Positions 53,905 to 62,644 of a stretch of DNA of 64,000 bases are shown piece after piece. The stretch is from Methylibium sp. NZG. GTDB lineage: Bacteria > Pseudomonadota > Gammaproteobacteria > Burkholderiales > Burkholderiaceae_C. The stretch covers positions 1-64,000 of the forward strand of contig LGRD01000010.1 of the NCBI GenBank assembly GCA_001263235.1, given 5' to 3'. The position numbers and the translations under genes are program-made. The notes beneath the pieces are model-generated. The model ran no database searches and had not been told where the DNA came from. It saw nothing but the letters and a program-made list of their open reading frames with translations. Position 1 is the first letter of the stretch; each line of letters begins with the position of its first letter.

Positions 53905-54160
53905 GCGGCGCTGAACTGCCTGCCGAGCGCCGGGGAACGCTCGCGCCGCAAACGACGTACTCAGTTCGGCTGCCGAAGACCCGACAGCCGTCCCAGCGGC
54001 AGCTACGAGGGCGGGTACGGCAGCACAGATCCGACCTGCGTCGTTGTTGATTCAGCCCTCTAATTTGCGCTGCACCGCGCCGCTACCATCCGGCGTCGCC
54101 ACCATCGGCGCGCTTGCCCTTGCCGTCATCTCGCACGCAAGAGGCCGCGCGTCACCCCTC
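53905..54160. other. intergenic region
   Basis: This stretch lies between the MORN-like gene and the GMC oxidoreductase. An in-frame upstream extension of the oxidoreductase exists in part of it, but the FAD-binding fold starts at the ATG at 54161. I see no gene and no convincing promoter. Confidence 0.4.
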
Positions 54161-55756
54161 ATGTTCGACTATCTCATCGTCGGCGCCGGCTCGGCCGGCT
54201 GCGTGCTCGCGGCCCGGCTGAGCGAAGACCCTGGCGTACGCGTCTGCCTGGTCGAGGCCGGCCCGCCCGACCGGAGCGTGTTGATCCACTGCCCCGCAGG
54301 CCTCGCGCTGATGGCGCAAACGGGCCACGCCAATTGGGCCTTCGAGACGGTGCCGCAGCCCGGCCTGAACAGCCGCCGCGGCTACCAGCCGCGTGGCAAG
54401 GTGCTGGGCGGTTCGAGTTCCATCAACGCGATGATCTACGCCCGCGGCCACCGCGCCGACTACGACCACTGGGCCGCGCAGGGCAACCCCGGCTGGGCCT
54501 TCGACGACGTGCTGCCGCTGTTCAAGCGCGCCGAACACAACGAACGCGGCGGCGATGCCTTTCACGGCAGCAGCGGGCCGCTCAATGTGATGGACCTGCG
54601 CAGCCCAAACCGCTTCGGGCCGATCTTCGTGCAGGCCGGCGTGCAGGCCGGGTACGCCGAGAACCGCGACTTCAACGGGCCGCAGCAAGAAGGCGTGGGC
54701 CTGTACCAGGTGACGCACAAGGCCGGCGAGCGCTTCAGCGCCGCCAAGGCGTACCTCACGCCGAGCCTGGCGCGGCCCAACCTGGAGGTGATCACCGGTG
54801 CGCGCACAACACGCATCCTGATGGAGGGTCGCCGTGCGGTCGGCGTCGAAGTGCGCATCGGCAACGAGACGCGCCGCCTCGACGCCCGCCGCGAGGTGCT
54901 GCTCAGCGCGGGCGCGCTGCAGTCGCCGCAGTTGCTGATGCTCTCGGGCATCGGCCCCGGTGCGCACTTGCAAAGCCACGGCATCGGCACCGTGCACGAC
55001 CTGCCCGGCGTCGGCCGCCACCTGCACGACCATGTCGATGTGGTGCAAGTGGTCAACGCACCGCACCTGACCGACCTGTTCGGCCTGTCGCTCACCGGCG
55101 CGTGGAATGCGGTCAAGGGCATCGTCGAGTGGCGCCGCCACCGCCGGGGCATGCTGACGACCAACTTCGCCGAAGCCGGCGGCTTCATCAAGAGCGATCC
55201 CAGCGAGGCGCTGCCCGACCTGCAATTGCACTTCGTCATCGGCAAATTGATCGACCACGGCCGCAAGACGGTGTTCGGCCACGGCTACTCGTGCCACGTG
55301 TGCCTGCTGCGGCCGCTGAGCCGCGGCAAGGTCGAGCTCGCCAGTGCCGACCCGACTGCCGCGCCGCTGATCGACCCGAACTTTCTGGCCGAGCGCGACG
55401 ACATGGAGCGCATGGTTCGCGGCTTCAAGCTGATGCGCCACCTGCTGCAGCAACCGGCACTCGCCGGCCACCGAGGCACGGAGCTGCCGGCCTCGGCCGG
55501 CGCGCAGACCGATGCGCAGATCGAGCAGTTCATCCGCGAGCGGGCCGACACGATCTACCACCCGGTCGGCACCTGCCGCATGGGCCCAGGGCCGCACGAT
55601 GTGGTCGATGCGCAGTTGCGGGTGCACGGCGTGCAAAGCCTGCGCGTGGTGGACGCGTCGATCATGCCGCGCATCGTCGGTGGCAACACGAACGCGCCGA
55701 CGATCATGATTGCGGAGAAGGCGGCCGACATGATCAAGGCAGCGGCTCGCGGCTGA
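54161..55756 (+). CDS. GMC family FAD-dependent oxidoreductase
   Basis: This protein of about 531 residues has the FAD loop [20 protein letters not shown] (residues 4-23), GMC signature 1 [19 protein letters not shown], signature 2 [16 protein letters not shown] and the C-terminal catalytic region [10 protein letters not shown] with [19 protein letters not shown]. It resembles choline/alcohol dehydrogenase (BetA/AlkJ-like) proteins. The substrate is not evident and no betaine genes are adjacent, so the name betA is not applied. Confidence 0.9.
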   Translation: MFDYLIVGAGSAGCVLAARLSEDPGVRVCLVEAGPPDRSVLIHCPAGLALMAQTGHANWAFETVPQPGLNSRRGYQPRGKVLGGSSSINAMIYARGHRADYDHWAAQGNPGWAFDDVLPLFKRAEHNERGGDAFHGSSGPLNVMDLRSPNRFGPIFVQAGVQAGYAENRDFNGPQQEGVGLYQVTHKAGERFSAAKAYLTPSLARPNLEVITGARTTRILMEGRRAVGVEVRIGNETRRLDARREVLLSAGALQSPQLLMLSGIGPGAHLQSHGIGTVHDLPGVGRHLHDHVDVVQVVNAPHLTDLFGLSLTGAWNAVKGIVEWRRHRRGMLTTNFAEAGGFIKSDPSEALPDLQLHFVIGKLIDHGRKTVFGHGYSCHVCLLRPLSRGKVELASADPTAAPLIDPNFLAERDDMERMVRGFKLMRHLLQQPALAGHRGTELPASAGAQTDAQIEQFIRERADTIYHPVGTCRMGPGPHDVVDAQLRVHGVQSLRVVDASIMPRIVGGNTNAPTIMIAEKAADMIKAAARG

Positions 55757-55766
55757 CGCCTTTTCG

Positions 55767-56021
55767 ATGGACACGACTCCGCAAGCCCGTAACCCGCTTC
55801 ACGGCGTCACGCTGGAAGCGATGCTGACCGAGTTGGTCGCCCACTTCGGCTGGCCCGGCTTGGGCGAGCGCATCGCGATCCGCTGCTTCACGAGCGAGCC
55901 GAGCGTGGCGTCGAGCCTGAAGTTCCTGCGCAAGACGCCGTGGGCGCGCGAGAAGGTCGAGGGGCTCTACCGGTTCATGCTCCGCGAGCAGGCGCGCCAG
56001 GCGCGCAGCGGGCGGCCTTGA
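55767..56021 (+). CDS. VF530/DUF2132 family DNA-binding protein
   Basis: This 84-residue protein fits the VF530/DUF2132 family: [33 protein letters not shown] and [20 protein letters not shown]. Members are small predicted double-stranded-DNA-binding proteins. It starts 10 bp after the oxidoreductase and is probably co-transcribed with it. Length is normal. Confidence 0.88.
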   Translation: MDTTPQARNPLHGVTLEAMLTELVAHFGWPGLGERIAIRCFTSEPSVASSLKFLRKTPWAREKVEGLYRFMLREQARQARSGRP

Positions 56022-56076
56022 ACGCAGCGCGCGCCTCGCTCACCCACTGAGCCAGCCTACCGAATCAGCCGGTGGA

Positions 56077-56889
56077 TCAACCCGCCTGTTGCGGCCCGGC
56101 GAACAAGCCGATGTCGCCATACCAGGCCTCGACCTGGTTCTTGAGGTCGTCGCTGTCGGTCAGCACGCCCACGCTGCTGATGTGCCCGGGCGGCGCCTGA
56201 CCGAACACCCGGGTGAAGTCTTCGACGACGTTGCGCTCGTAGGCCAGCCACTGGCCGAGCCGCGCGGGCCCGCTCTCGACGACCTGGTACTGAATGCGCG
56301 GCGTGCGCGCGTACGGCACCACGCGGCCGACCGGCAACTGACCATCCCACACGTAGGTGAGCGTGGCAAAGGGCAGCTTGTTTCCGGTGAACAGCTCGAC
56401 CTGCTCGAAGAAGATGCGGTCGCGCAAGGGCAGGCGCGACACGTCGCCCGCGAAGGCAACGACCAGGCGCACGGGCGTGTCTTCGGCGTCGTCGTTGCCG
56501 ACGGTCGCGTCTTCATGCAGCGCGTCGACCCGCCATTGCCACCGCAGCCAGGGCGTGGCCGCCGGGTCGATGTGCACAGGGCAATGCAGGCCGGAGCGCG
56601 CGCAGTCGGCGTTGGCATGCAGCACGCTGCGCCCGTCACGGCGTTCAACGGCGTACGAGGTCTTGGGCAGGTCGCGCCGGATGATGTAGGGCGCCCAGCC
56701 CACGGGGGGTGCGCCGTTGGCGGGGAGCTGCGAGAACGGAACGACGGCGCCGCGTTCGGCGGCGCCTGCCGCAAGCTCGGGCGCCGAGGCGCAGCCCGAC
56801 AACAGGCTGGCGCCCGTCAGTGAAAGGCCGAGTCCCGGAGCCGCTCGCAGCCACTGGCGACGAGAGTGATCGACGGGGCGGGCGCGCAT
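56077..56889 (-). CDS. DUF3047 lipoprotein, Tat-like signal
   Basis: This protein of about 270 residues has a twin-arginine signal (SRRQWLRAAPGLGLS) and lipobox LLSGC. The DUF3047 domain has TSYAVERRDGRSVLHANAD, WLRWQWRV and LVVAFAGD, and LTYVWDGQLPVGRVV. Function is unknown; members are predicted envelope proteins. A longer start at 56931 is possible. It follows the next gene downstream on the same strand with a 186-bp gap. Confidence 0.8.
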   Translation of the reverse strand: MRARPVDHSRRQWLRAAPGLGLSLTGASLLSGCASAPELAAGAAERGAVVPFSQLPANGAPPVGWAPYIIRRDLPKTSYAVERRDGRSVLHANADCARSGLHCPVHIDPAATPWLRWQWRVDALHEDATVGNDDAEDTPVRLVVAFAGDVSRLPLRDRIFFEQVELFTGNKLPFATLTYVWDGQLPVGRVVPYARTPRIQYQVVESGPARLGQWLAYERNVVEDFTRVFGQAPPGHISSVGVLTDSDDLKNQVEAWYGDIGLFAGPQQAG

Positions 56890-57075
56890 CGACAGGCGGG
56901 GGCTCGGTGGGTGCGGCGTGGCAGATCGCATCGGGTACAGGCGCCGGTAGCGCGCGAATGTTGGGCTGCGAAGTCTGGCTGAAACGACAGCCAGGAAAGC
57001 CGCAAAGTAGACACGCGATCAGGTGCATTTGCCAACCAGCGGGCTCACCCGGTCTGTGTCCGGTTGTCAGCGGCC

Positions 57076-59091
57076 TTACGCAGCGCGACCTTCGGACAAC
57101 TCCTTCAGCCACTTCAGCAACTCGCGGTCGCACCAGTAGCCGACGTGGTCGCCGGGGGTGAGCAGGTCTCGGTTGACGACGCCGTCGAGTTCGACCGCGC
57201 CACCGATGTAGTCGGCCGGGCGATACAGGTTGAACCACCGGAAGCGCTCCGGTTGCGACCGGCACAGCGCCGCAAACTCGACGCCGATCGTCGCGCCGAG
57301 GAAGTTGCGGTACAGCGTGGTCACCGGGCTGCCCACCGTCACCAGCGTGAGCCGCATGCGCGAGCGCAGCAGCACCCGCACCATGCGCGAGAACATGCCC
57401 GCCGCGATGACCGTGCCTTGGCTGTGTGCGAAGACGACGACGTGGCAGCCGTCGCGGCCATCGTCGAGCAGGCGCAGCGCCTTCCACAAGCGCGGCAAGG
57501 TGTCTTTGCGGGTGTGCAGGTTGCGCTGGCGCACAAGGTAGAAAAACACATCGCCCAGCGCGTCTAGGAAGCGCGCGAACGGCTTGGTCGCCAGCGGCGC
57601 CAGCAGCAGCGCGTACTTGGTGGATTGCAGGAAGATCTCCGACGCATCGGTCGTCGAGCGCACACCGCCGTGCTGCACGGCGCGGGTCAGCAGCCACAGC
57701 AGCGTGGCGGTGAGCACCAGCGGCATGACGGCCAGCATCACGCTCGCCCAAAAGCGCGCAAACGAACCGGCGGGGTGCCAGGTGGCGCCGGCAGGGTCGT
57801 GCGGCAACGCGCCCTCATCGAACAGCACCCGCGTGACGCTGGCGCCGAGCACCAACACGAGCCCGGCCGCGCCGAGCCAGTCGGTGCGCACGCACCTCTG
57901 GCACAGCTCGCAGTTCAAGAAGGCGTCCGACTCGAGCCAGCGCGCCGTCACCAGCATGGCCAGCCCGACCACGATGCCCATCACCACCGCGCGGTTGCGG
58001 CCCAGGGCCTGCACGAGGCGGAACTGCAGCGCCCCCAGCACCAGCGTGCCTGCCAGCGCCAGCGCGATCCAGCTCGCCGCGCGCTGGCCGTCGAGCGGGT
58101 CGAATGGCACACCCGCCGCGAACGCCCGGCCCCATTCGCTGCGCATGCCGCTGTTCATCGTCAGCAGCATCGCCGAGACGGTCAGCGGCTGCAGCACCAC
58201 CAGCATCACCAGCGGCAACCACAGGCAGGCGATGCGCGCGAGGCGGTGGATCGTGCGGACGTCGCCGTTGCCTGGTGCACGCTGGCGCAGCAGGATCTCG
58301 ATCGCGCTCAACAGCACCGCGGTGCAGCCCGCGAGCGTGGCCCAGCTGTGCAACTGCGCCGCGGCAGCCGCAAAGCTGAGCGTGCCTTGCGAGACGAAGC
58401 ACGTCCACCCGCCGGCACACACCGCCAGCACCGAGAACGCTGCGCCACCCACCGCCAGTGGCGTGCTGATCTCGCGCACCAGCGCCGCCACGTACAACGC
58501 CGCCAGGCCGACGAGCGCACCGGTGGCCATGCGCTGGCCGGGGTCGAGTTGCCACAACAGCGCCGACAGCGCCGGCGCGAGCGACGCCCACACCAGCACA
58601 GCCTCGACCAGCCACAGCGATGCCAGCCCGGTGTGCAACGGCACCGACAAGCTGGCCGATCCGTAGGCGCCCTGCCCGCCCACACGGTTGAGCGCCATCA
58701 ACAGGGTGACGAAGTTGCGCAGCAGCCCCAGCAGGTTGGGCATCGCGTGCCGCACCTCGGACCAGTTGATCTCCAGCAAGCGGGTGACGCGCGTCGCGTC
58801 GTCGGCCGCGCGGGCCTCTACCAGCGCGGTGAAGCGGTGGTCGCTCGCAAACACCGTTTCACGCCGGAAGCTGCCGCCGCGCGAGAACACCGGGTGGCGG
58901 GCGATCTCGCCGATCACGTCGCCGTGCGCAAACTCGCCGACGCCGTGCAGCGCGATGATCGGCGCAGCCACTGGCGCACCCGGCCGCTCAGCGGCATCGA
59001 CAGACTGGCCGGCGGCCAGGACATCCCGCTGCGGCGGTCTTGCGGCCTCGCCGACCAGAGGCTGCCGTTTCGGGGCGGTGTCTGCGTTCAT
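57076..59091 (-). CDS. large membrane protein with apparently split alpha/beta-hydrolase core
   Basis: This 671-residue protein is not a recognised family. An oxyanion-like motif IIALHGVGEF sits at about 45-54. A block of about ten hydrophobic segments spans about 110-530. The nucleophile motif VVVFAHSQGT follows at about 550-559, then candidate acid PADYIGG (about 628) and His GDHVGYW (about 644). The order HG, Ser, Asp, His is that of a lipase-like hydrolase with a transmembrane domain inserted between the first two elements. A cytoplasmic Ser hydrolase role is inferred. Confidence 0.7.
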   Translation of the reverse strand: MNADTAPKRQPLVGEAARPPQRDVLAAGQSVDAAERPGAPVAAPIIALHGVGEFAHGDVIGEIARHPVFSRGGSFRRETVFASDHRFTALVEARAADDATRVTRLLEINWSEVRHAMPNLLGLLRNFVTLLMALNRVGGQGAYGSASLSVPLHTGLASLWLVEAVLVWASLAPALSALLWQLDPGQRMATGALVGLAALYVAALVREISTPLAVGGAAFSVLAVCAGGWTCFVSQGTLSFAAAAAQLHSWATLAGCTAVLLSAIEILLRQRAPGNGDVRTIHRLARIACLWLPLVMLVVLQPLTVSAMLLTMNSGMRSEWGRAFAAGVPFDPLDGQRAASWIALALAGTLVLGALQFRLVQALGRNRAVVMGIVVGLAMLVTARWLESDAFLNCELCQRCVRTDWLGAAGLVLVLGASVTRVLFDEGALPHDPAGATWHPAGSFARFWASVMLAVMPLVLTATLLWLLTRAVQHGGVRSTTDASEIFLQSTKYALLLAPLATKPFARFLDALGDVFFYLVRQRNLHTRKDTLPRLWKALRLLDDGRDGCHVVVFAHSQGTVIAAGMFSRMVRVLLRSRMRLTLVTVGSPVTTLYRNFLGATIGVEFAALCRSQPERFRWFNLYRPADYIGGAVELDGVVNRDLLTPGDHVGYWCDRELLKWLKELSEGRAA

Positions 59092-59193
59092 GTGGCGTTG
59101 TAGCGCACCGGCGCGGCTGCAGCATCCCCAAGGCGTAGAACCGAATCAAACCCACCGCGGCCGACCGGCCTGCATGCGGTTGGCTCGGCCGCG

Positions 59194-59220
59194 AAAAAAA
59201 ACCCGGCCGAAGCCGGGTTT
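59194..59220 (-). terminator. intrinsic terminator with UUCG tetraloop
   Basis: On the minus strand the stem AAACCCGGC / GCCGGGTTT encloses the loop TTCG and is followed directly by a run of T. It is a textbook rho-independent terminator for the small gene at 59265-59492. Confidence 0.85.
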
Positions 59221-59264
59221 CCTGCCGAAGGCGCCCCGTCGGAGCGCGCGTCGGAATGCCTGAT

Positions 59265-59492
59265 TCAGGCGGCCTTCTCAGCCTTCTTGGCCTTCTTGGC
59301 AGCTTTCTTGGCCTTCTTGGCCGGGGCGGCATCAGCGGCCTTGGCGGCGGCCGGCGCAGCAGCAGCGGCCGGAGCAGCAGCGGCGGCCTTTGCGGCCGGG
59401 GCAGCAGCGGCAGCGGCAGCGGCCGGCTTGTCCTGGGCGACAGCGCCCATGGTGAAGGCCGAGGCGATCAGGGCAGCGATGATCTTGTTCAT
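59265..59492 (-). CDS. small secreted Ala/Lys-rich protein
   Basis: This protein of about 75 residues has a signal peptide (NKIIAALIASAFTMGAVAQ). The mature part is almost only Ala, Lys and Pro, ending KKAKKAAKKAKKAEKAA. The ATG has a strong AGGAG site. A candidate TTGAGC-N17-GTCAAT promoter lies upstream and a strong terminator downstream, so it looks like a well-expressed single gene. The charge suggests binding of polyanions or the cell wall. No family was recognised. Confidence 0.75.
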   Translation of the reverse strand: MNKIIAALIASAFTMGAVAQDKPAAAAAAAAPAAKAAAAAPAAAAAPAAAKAADAAPAKKAKKAAKKAKKAEKAA

Positions 59493-59514
59493 GGTTATCT
59501 CCTGGAGGGAACAG

Positions 59515-59543
59515 ATTGACGAGCGAATTGCTCGGGGGCTCAA
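59515..59543 (-). promoter_or_regulatory. candidate sigma70 promoter of small Ala/Lys-rich gene
   Basis: On the minus strand TTGAGC is separated by 17 bp from GTCAAT. The -10 ends 22 nt before the ATG, which gives a short leader with a Shine-Dalgarno. The -35 match is good, the -10 moderate. Confidence 0.45.
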
Positions 59544-59678
59544 CGTGCCCCGGATCGGCAACGTTGACAGCGAAAACGCCGTCGGTCGGCGCTGCGCAAA
59601 CGCTGGTGATTCAAGTTACCAGCGGACACACCCGAGGCAAGGCTGACCAAGACCCTCGAAAAGCGCGCGCGCCTGCCT

Positions 59679-60530
59679 TCAATCGAAGCGGCCCTCGCGC
59701 ATCCACTTCGTCGCGACCCACTTCTCGCCCTCGACCACCGGCGCACCGCCGTGCAGCGAGCGCGTCATCGGGTGCGGGCGGTCGTAGCTGAAGAACACCG
59801 CGTTGCCCTTGACGGGTGCGACGTCGAGCTTGACGTCGGGGAACACGGTGGCGCCGCCCTTGGTCGGCGTGTTCAGGTAGCACACGAGCGAGCCGACGCG
59901 CTGGCCGCCGCGCTTCAAGATGCTGGTCGTGCCCGACAGCGCAGGGTCGAAGTAGTCGTAGTGCGGCTTGTATTCGGCGCCGGGTCGGTAGCGAAGAATC
60001 TGCAGGCCCTCGCCGTTCTCGACCGGCCAGCCGAGCAGCGTGGCCATGCGTTCTTCGATGCGGCTGATGAGAGCAGTTTCGCCCCGCGTGAAGAACATGC
60101 CGTCGCTGGTGCGCGCGGCGTTCACTTCGCTGCCGCCAGTGCGCGTCTCGACCGTCTCGGAGCGCACCAGGCGCTGGCGCGCGAGTTCGACGAGTTCATC
60201 GCATTCATCGTCACGCAGCAGGCCACCGAAGACGATCACGCGCGGATTGCGCATGCTGGCCAGCACGCGCACGTCGCATTCGCCTGCCGGCAGCGTGGCG
60301 GTCAACTCGCCCACCATCGGCTCGGGCACCAGCACGGGCGGCGGCAGCCCGGTGGCTTTGGCATGGGCATCGAGGTGGCCGCGCAGCGTGTCTTCGAGTG
60401 CGGTGATCGCTACGTCTTCCTTCCAGCCGCTGTCCAGCATGGACTTCAGCACCGCGTCCGGCGGCTGGCCCGCCTTGGCCTGCTCGATGATCCATTGGCG
60501 CAACTCGGGCGTGATGGCTTGATCGCTCAT
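59679..60530 (-). CDS. 2OG-Fe(II) oxygenase, prolyl 4-hydroxylase type
   Basis: This protein of about 283 residues has an N-terminal helical region (PELRQWIIEQAKAGQP) and a C-terminal dioxygenase domain. The metal ligands are His and Asp in PHYDYFD and distal His in RSLHGGAPV; 2OG binding is by Lys in EKWVATKWMRE. It probably hydroxylates a prolyl or similar residue in a protein partner. A CAAAAT hexamer ends 7 nt before the ATG. Confidence 0.87.
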   Translation of the reverse strand: MSDQAITPELRQWIIEQAKAGQPPDAVLKSMLDSGWKEDVAITALEDTLRGHLDAHAKATGLPPPVLVPEPMVGELTATLPAGECDVRVLASMRNPRVIVFGGLLRDDECDELVELARQRLVRSETVETRTGGSEVNAARTSDGMFFTRGETALISRIEERMATLLGWPVENGEGLQILRYRPGAEYKPHYDYFDPALSGTTSILKRGGQRVGSLVCYLNTPTKGGATVFPDVKLDVAPVKGNAVFFSYDRPHPMTRSLHGGAPVVEGEKWVATKWMREGRFD

Positions 60531-60626
60531 ACCGCACATTTTGCCGGATGCCGCCGACTGCCGGACCAGGCCGCGCACGGCTTGTCACGAATCGCCGCGG
60601 GGTCGCGGCGGGGTCGCCAAGTCGCC

Positions 60627-61481
60627 TCAGGCACGCCAGGCGGCCACGTTCTCGGCGATGAAGGCTTCGAGCCGCCGGGGTGGGTGACCGGTGAGTGCCG
60701 CCACGTCGCCGCTGATGCCCGCGGCCCAGCCCTGCTTGACGACGTGGTTGAGGCTCATGAACCAGCCGATCAGTGGTGCGGGCACGCCCATGCCTTGCAT
60801 GGCCTCGACAGCAGCGGCCTCGGGCACATCGACATACGCCACCGGGCGGCCGATGGCGCGCGAGACGAGTGCCATCTGCTGCGCATTGCTGAAGGCCTCG
60901 CCGCCGGTCAGCGTGTAGGCCTGGCCCGCGTGCGCAGCCGGGTCGGCCAGCACGACGGCGGCGCACTCGGCGATGTCGCGCACGTCCACCAAGCTCTGCG
61001 CGCCGTCGCCGTGCGGCGCGTACAAGGTGCCGCCCTTGATCTGCGCGGCGCTGAAGTTCACCAGGTTCTGCATGAAGGTGGCCGGGCGCAGGAAGGTGTG
61101 TGCGATGCCGCTTTCAACCACGAGTTGGTCGATGCTGCCCTGCAGCCGGGCCAGCGACACCGGGCTGGCGGCATCGGCCCCCGCGCCCGACGAGCGAACG
61201 ATGTGTCGCACGCCCGCTGCCTTGGCGGCCTGCACGGCATTGCGCGCCAGTTCGAGCTTGTTCGGCACCAAGGGCAGCAGCAGGAACAGCGTGTCGAAGC
61301 CGCTGAAGGCGCGCTGCAGCGAAGCTGGGTCGGCAAAGTCGCCTGGGATGCCGAGCACGCCGGCCGCGGCGGAACCGGGGCGGGAACTCATCACCGCAAA
61401 GTCGGCGCCACGCGCCTTGAGCAGATTCACGAGTTCGGTGCCGATGTGGCCGGAGGCGCCGGTCACGAGGATGCGGTTCAT
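60627..61481 (-). CDS. NmrA-like NAD(P)-binding protein
   Basis: This protein of about 284 residues has the Rossmann loop VTGASGHIGTELVNLL at the N-terminus and the features of the NmrA/atypical SDR group: VRHIVRSSGAGAD, FLRPATFMQNLV and QSLVDVRDIAECAA. Such proteins act as redox sensors or quinone reductases (QOR2-like). It is divergent from a LysR gene that probably controls it, 137 bp away. Confidence 0.85.
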   Translation of the reverse strand: MNRILVTGASGHIGTELVNLLKARGADFAVMSSRPGSAAAGVLGIPGDFADPASLQRAFSGFDTLFLLLPLVPNKLELARNAVQAAKAAGVRHIVRSSGAGADAASPVSLARLQGSIDQLVVESGIAHTFLRPATFMQNLVNFSAAQIKGGTLYAPHGDGAQSLVDVRDIAECAAVVLADPAAHAGQAYTLTGGEAFSNAQQMALVSRAIGRPVAYVDVPEAAAVEAMQGMGVPAPLIGWFMSLNHVVKQGWAAGISGDVAALTGHPPRRLEAFIAENVAAWRA

Positions 61482-61582
61482 GGGGTTTCCTTTCAAGGGC
61501 TGGAGCGGCCGGTCGGCGCGGTCCGGGTGGATGACGATGCGAACTGTAGGCACGGCACACCGCGATCGGAAGTCACATCCAG

Positions 61583-61612
61583 TTGATAGATTGACAACCA
61601 TGAGTTGATAAT
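61583..61612 (+). promoter_or_regulatory. sigma70 promoter of the LysR gene, leaderless
   Basis: TTGATA at 61583-61588 and GATAAT at 61607-61612 are separated by 18 bp. The -10 ends 6 nt before the LysR ATG, so the transcript would start at the initiation codon. The region also serves the divergent NmrA gene. Confidence 0.5.
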
Positions 61613-61618
61613 CGCCCG

Positions 61619-62644
61619 ATGAAACAGCTGCAAGGCCTGATCGCCTTCACCGAGGTCGCTGCCGCCGGCAGCCTGACCGCCGCAGCCGCTCGGCTCGACC
61701 TTACGCCCGCGGCCGTCAGCAAAAGCCTTCTGCGGCTCGAAGAGCAGTTGGGTGTGCGCCTGTTCAACCGCAGCACGCGGCGCCTGCGGCTCACCGGCGA
61801 GGGCAGCGCCTTCCTCGACAAGGCACGTGCCGCGCTGCGCGCGCTCGACGAGGCGGTGGCCGAAGTCTCTCAGTCGGCCACCGCGCCGGTGGGGCGTGTG
61901 CGCATTTCGGTTGGCATGGCGTTCGGGCGGCGATGGGTGCTGCCACTATTGCCGGCGCTGACGCGCAAGCACCCGCAACTGAGCATCGACGTCGACCTGG
62001 ACAACCGCCCGGTCGACCTGGTGGCCGAAGGCTTCGACATCGGCATCCGCGGTGGCTTGATCGAAGACAGCAGCCTGATCGCGCGGCGCATCTGCCCGCT
62101 GCCACTCGCGCTGCTCGCCAGCCCCGGCTACCTGCGCCGCGCCGGTGTGCCGCAGTCGCCGGACGAACTGCCCGGCCACACATGCAGCGTCGTCAGACTG
62201 ACCAGCGGCGCGCAGGGCGTGTGGCGCTTCCGGCGACCGGGCTCACGCAGCACGTCGCGGGCCAGCAACATCGAGTTCGCACCCGAGCCGCAGCTCAGCG
62301 TGAGCGACCCCGAAGCGGTGATCGAGCTGGCCTTGGCCGACGCCGGCATCGTGCAGGCAGGCCTGCACCACGCCCTGCCCTTTCTGCGATCGGGCCGCTT
62401 GAAGCTGGTGCTGGCCGACTGGCACGACGCCGGTGACCGCGAGGTGGTGCTGCACTACCCGCACCGTCAGTACCTCGCGCCGCGGATGCGCGTGGTGGTG
62501 GATCACCTTCTCGCGCAACTCGCTCAGGCGAGCGACCTGCACCTGAGCCCGGCCGAACTCGTCGCCCAGCTGCCCGCTTGCGTTGCCAAGGCGGTGCCGG
62601 CCAAGGTGCAAAGCGGCCGCCGGGCGGTCAGCCGGGCGCCCTGA
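61619..62644 (+). CDS. LysR-family transcriptional regulator
   Basis: This 341-residue regulator has an N-terminal winged HTH (about 1-60, FTEVAAAGSLTAAAARLDLTPAAVSKSLLRLEEQLGVRLFNRSTRRL) and a periplasmic-binding-protein-like effector domain. It probably regulates the divergent NmrA gene and itself. The C-terminus is longer and more basic than usual. It is convergent with, and overlaps by 17 bp, the MFS transporter gene. Confidence 0.92.
   Translation: MKQLQGLIAFTEVAAAGSLTAAAARLDLTPAAVSKSLLRLEEQLGVRLFNRSTRRLRLTGEGSAFLDKARAALRALDEAVAEVSQSATAPVGRVRISVGMAFGRRWVLPLLPALTRKHPQLSIDVDLDNRPVDLVAEGFDIGIRGGLIEDSSLIARRICPLPLALLASPGYLRRAGVPQSPDELPGHTCSVVRLTSGAQGVWRFRRPGSRSTSRASNIEFAPEPQLSVSDPEAVIELALADAGIVQAGLHHALPFLRSGRLKLVLADWHDAGDREVVLHYPHRQYLAPRMRVVVDHLLAQLAQASDLHLSPAELVAQLPACVAKAVPAKVQSGRRAVSRAP

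Noticed and set aside
61583-61596. TTGACA at 61591 as -35 of the LysR promoter
   Set aside because: It is only 10 bp from GATAAT, too close for sigma70; TTGATA at 61583 gives an 18-bp spacer instead.
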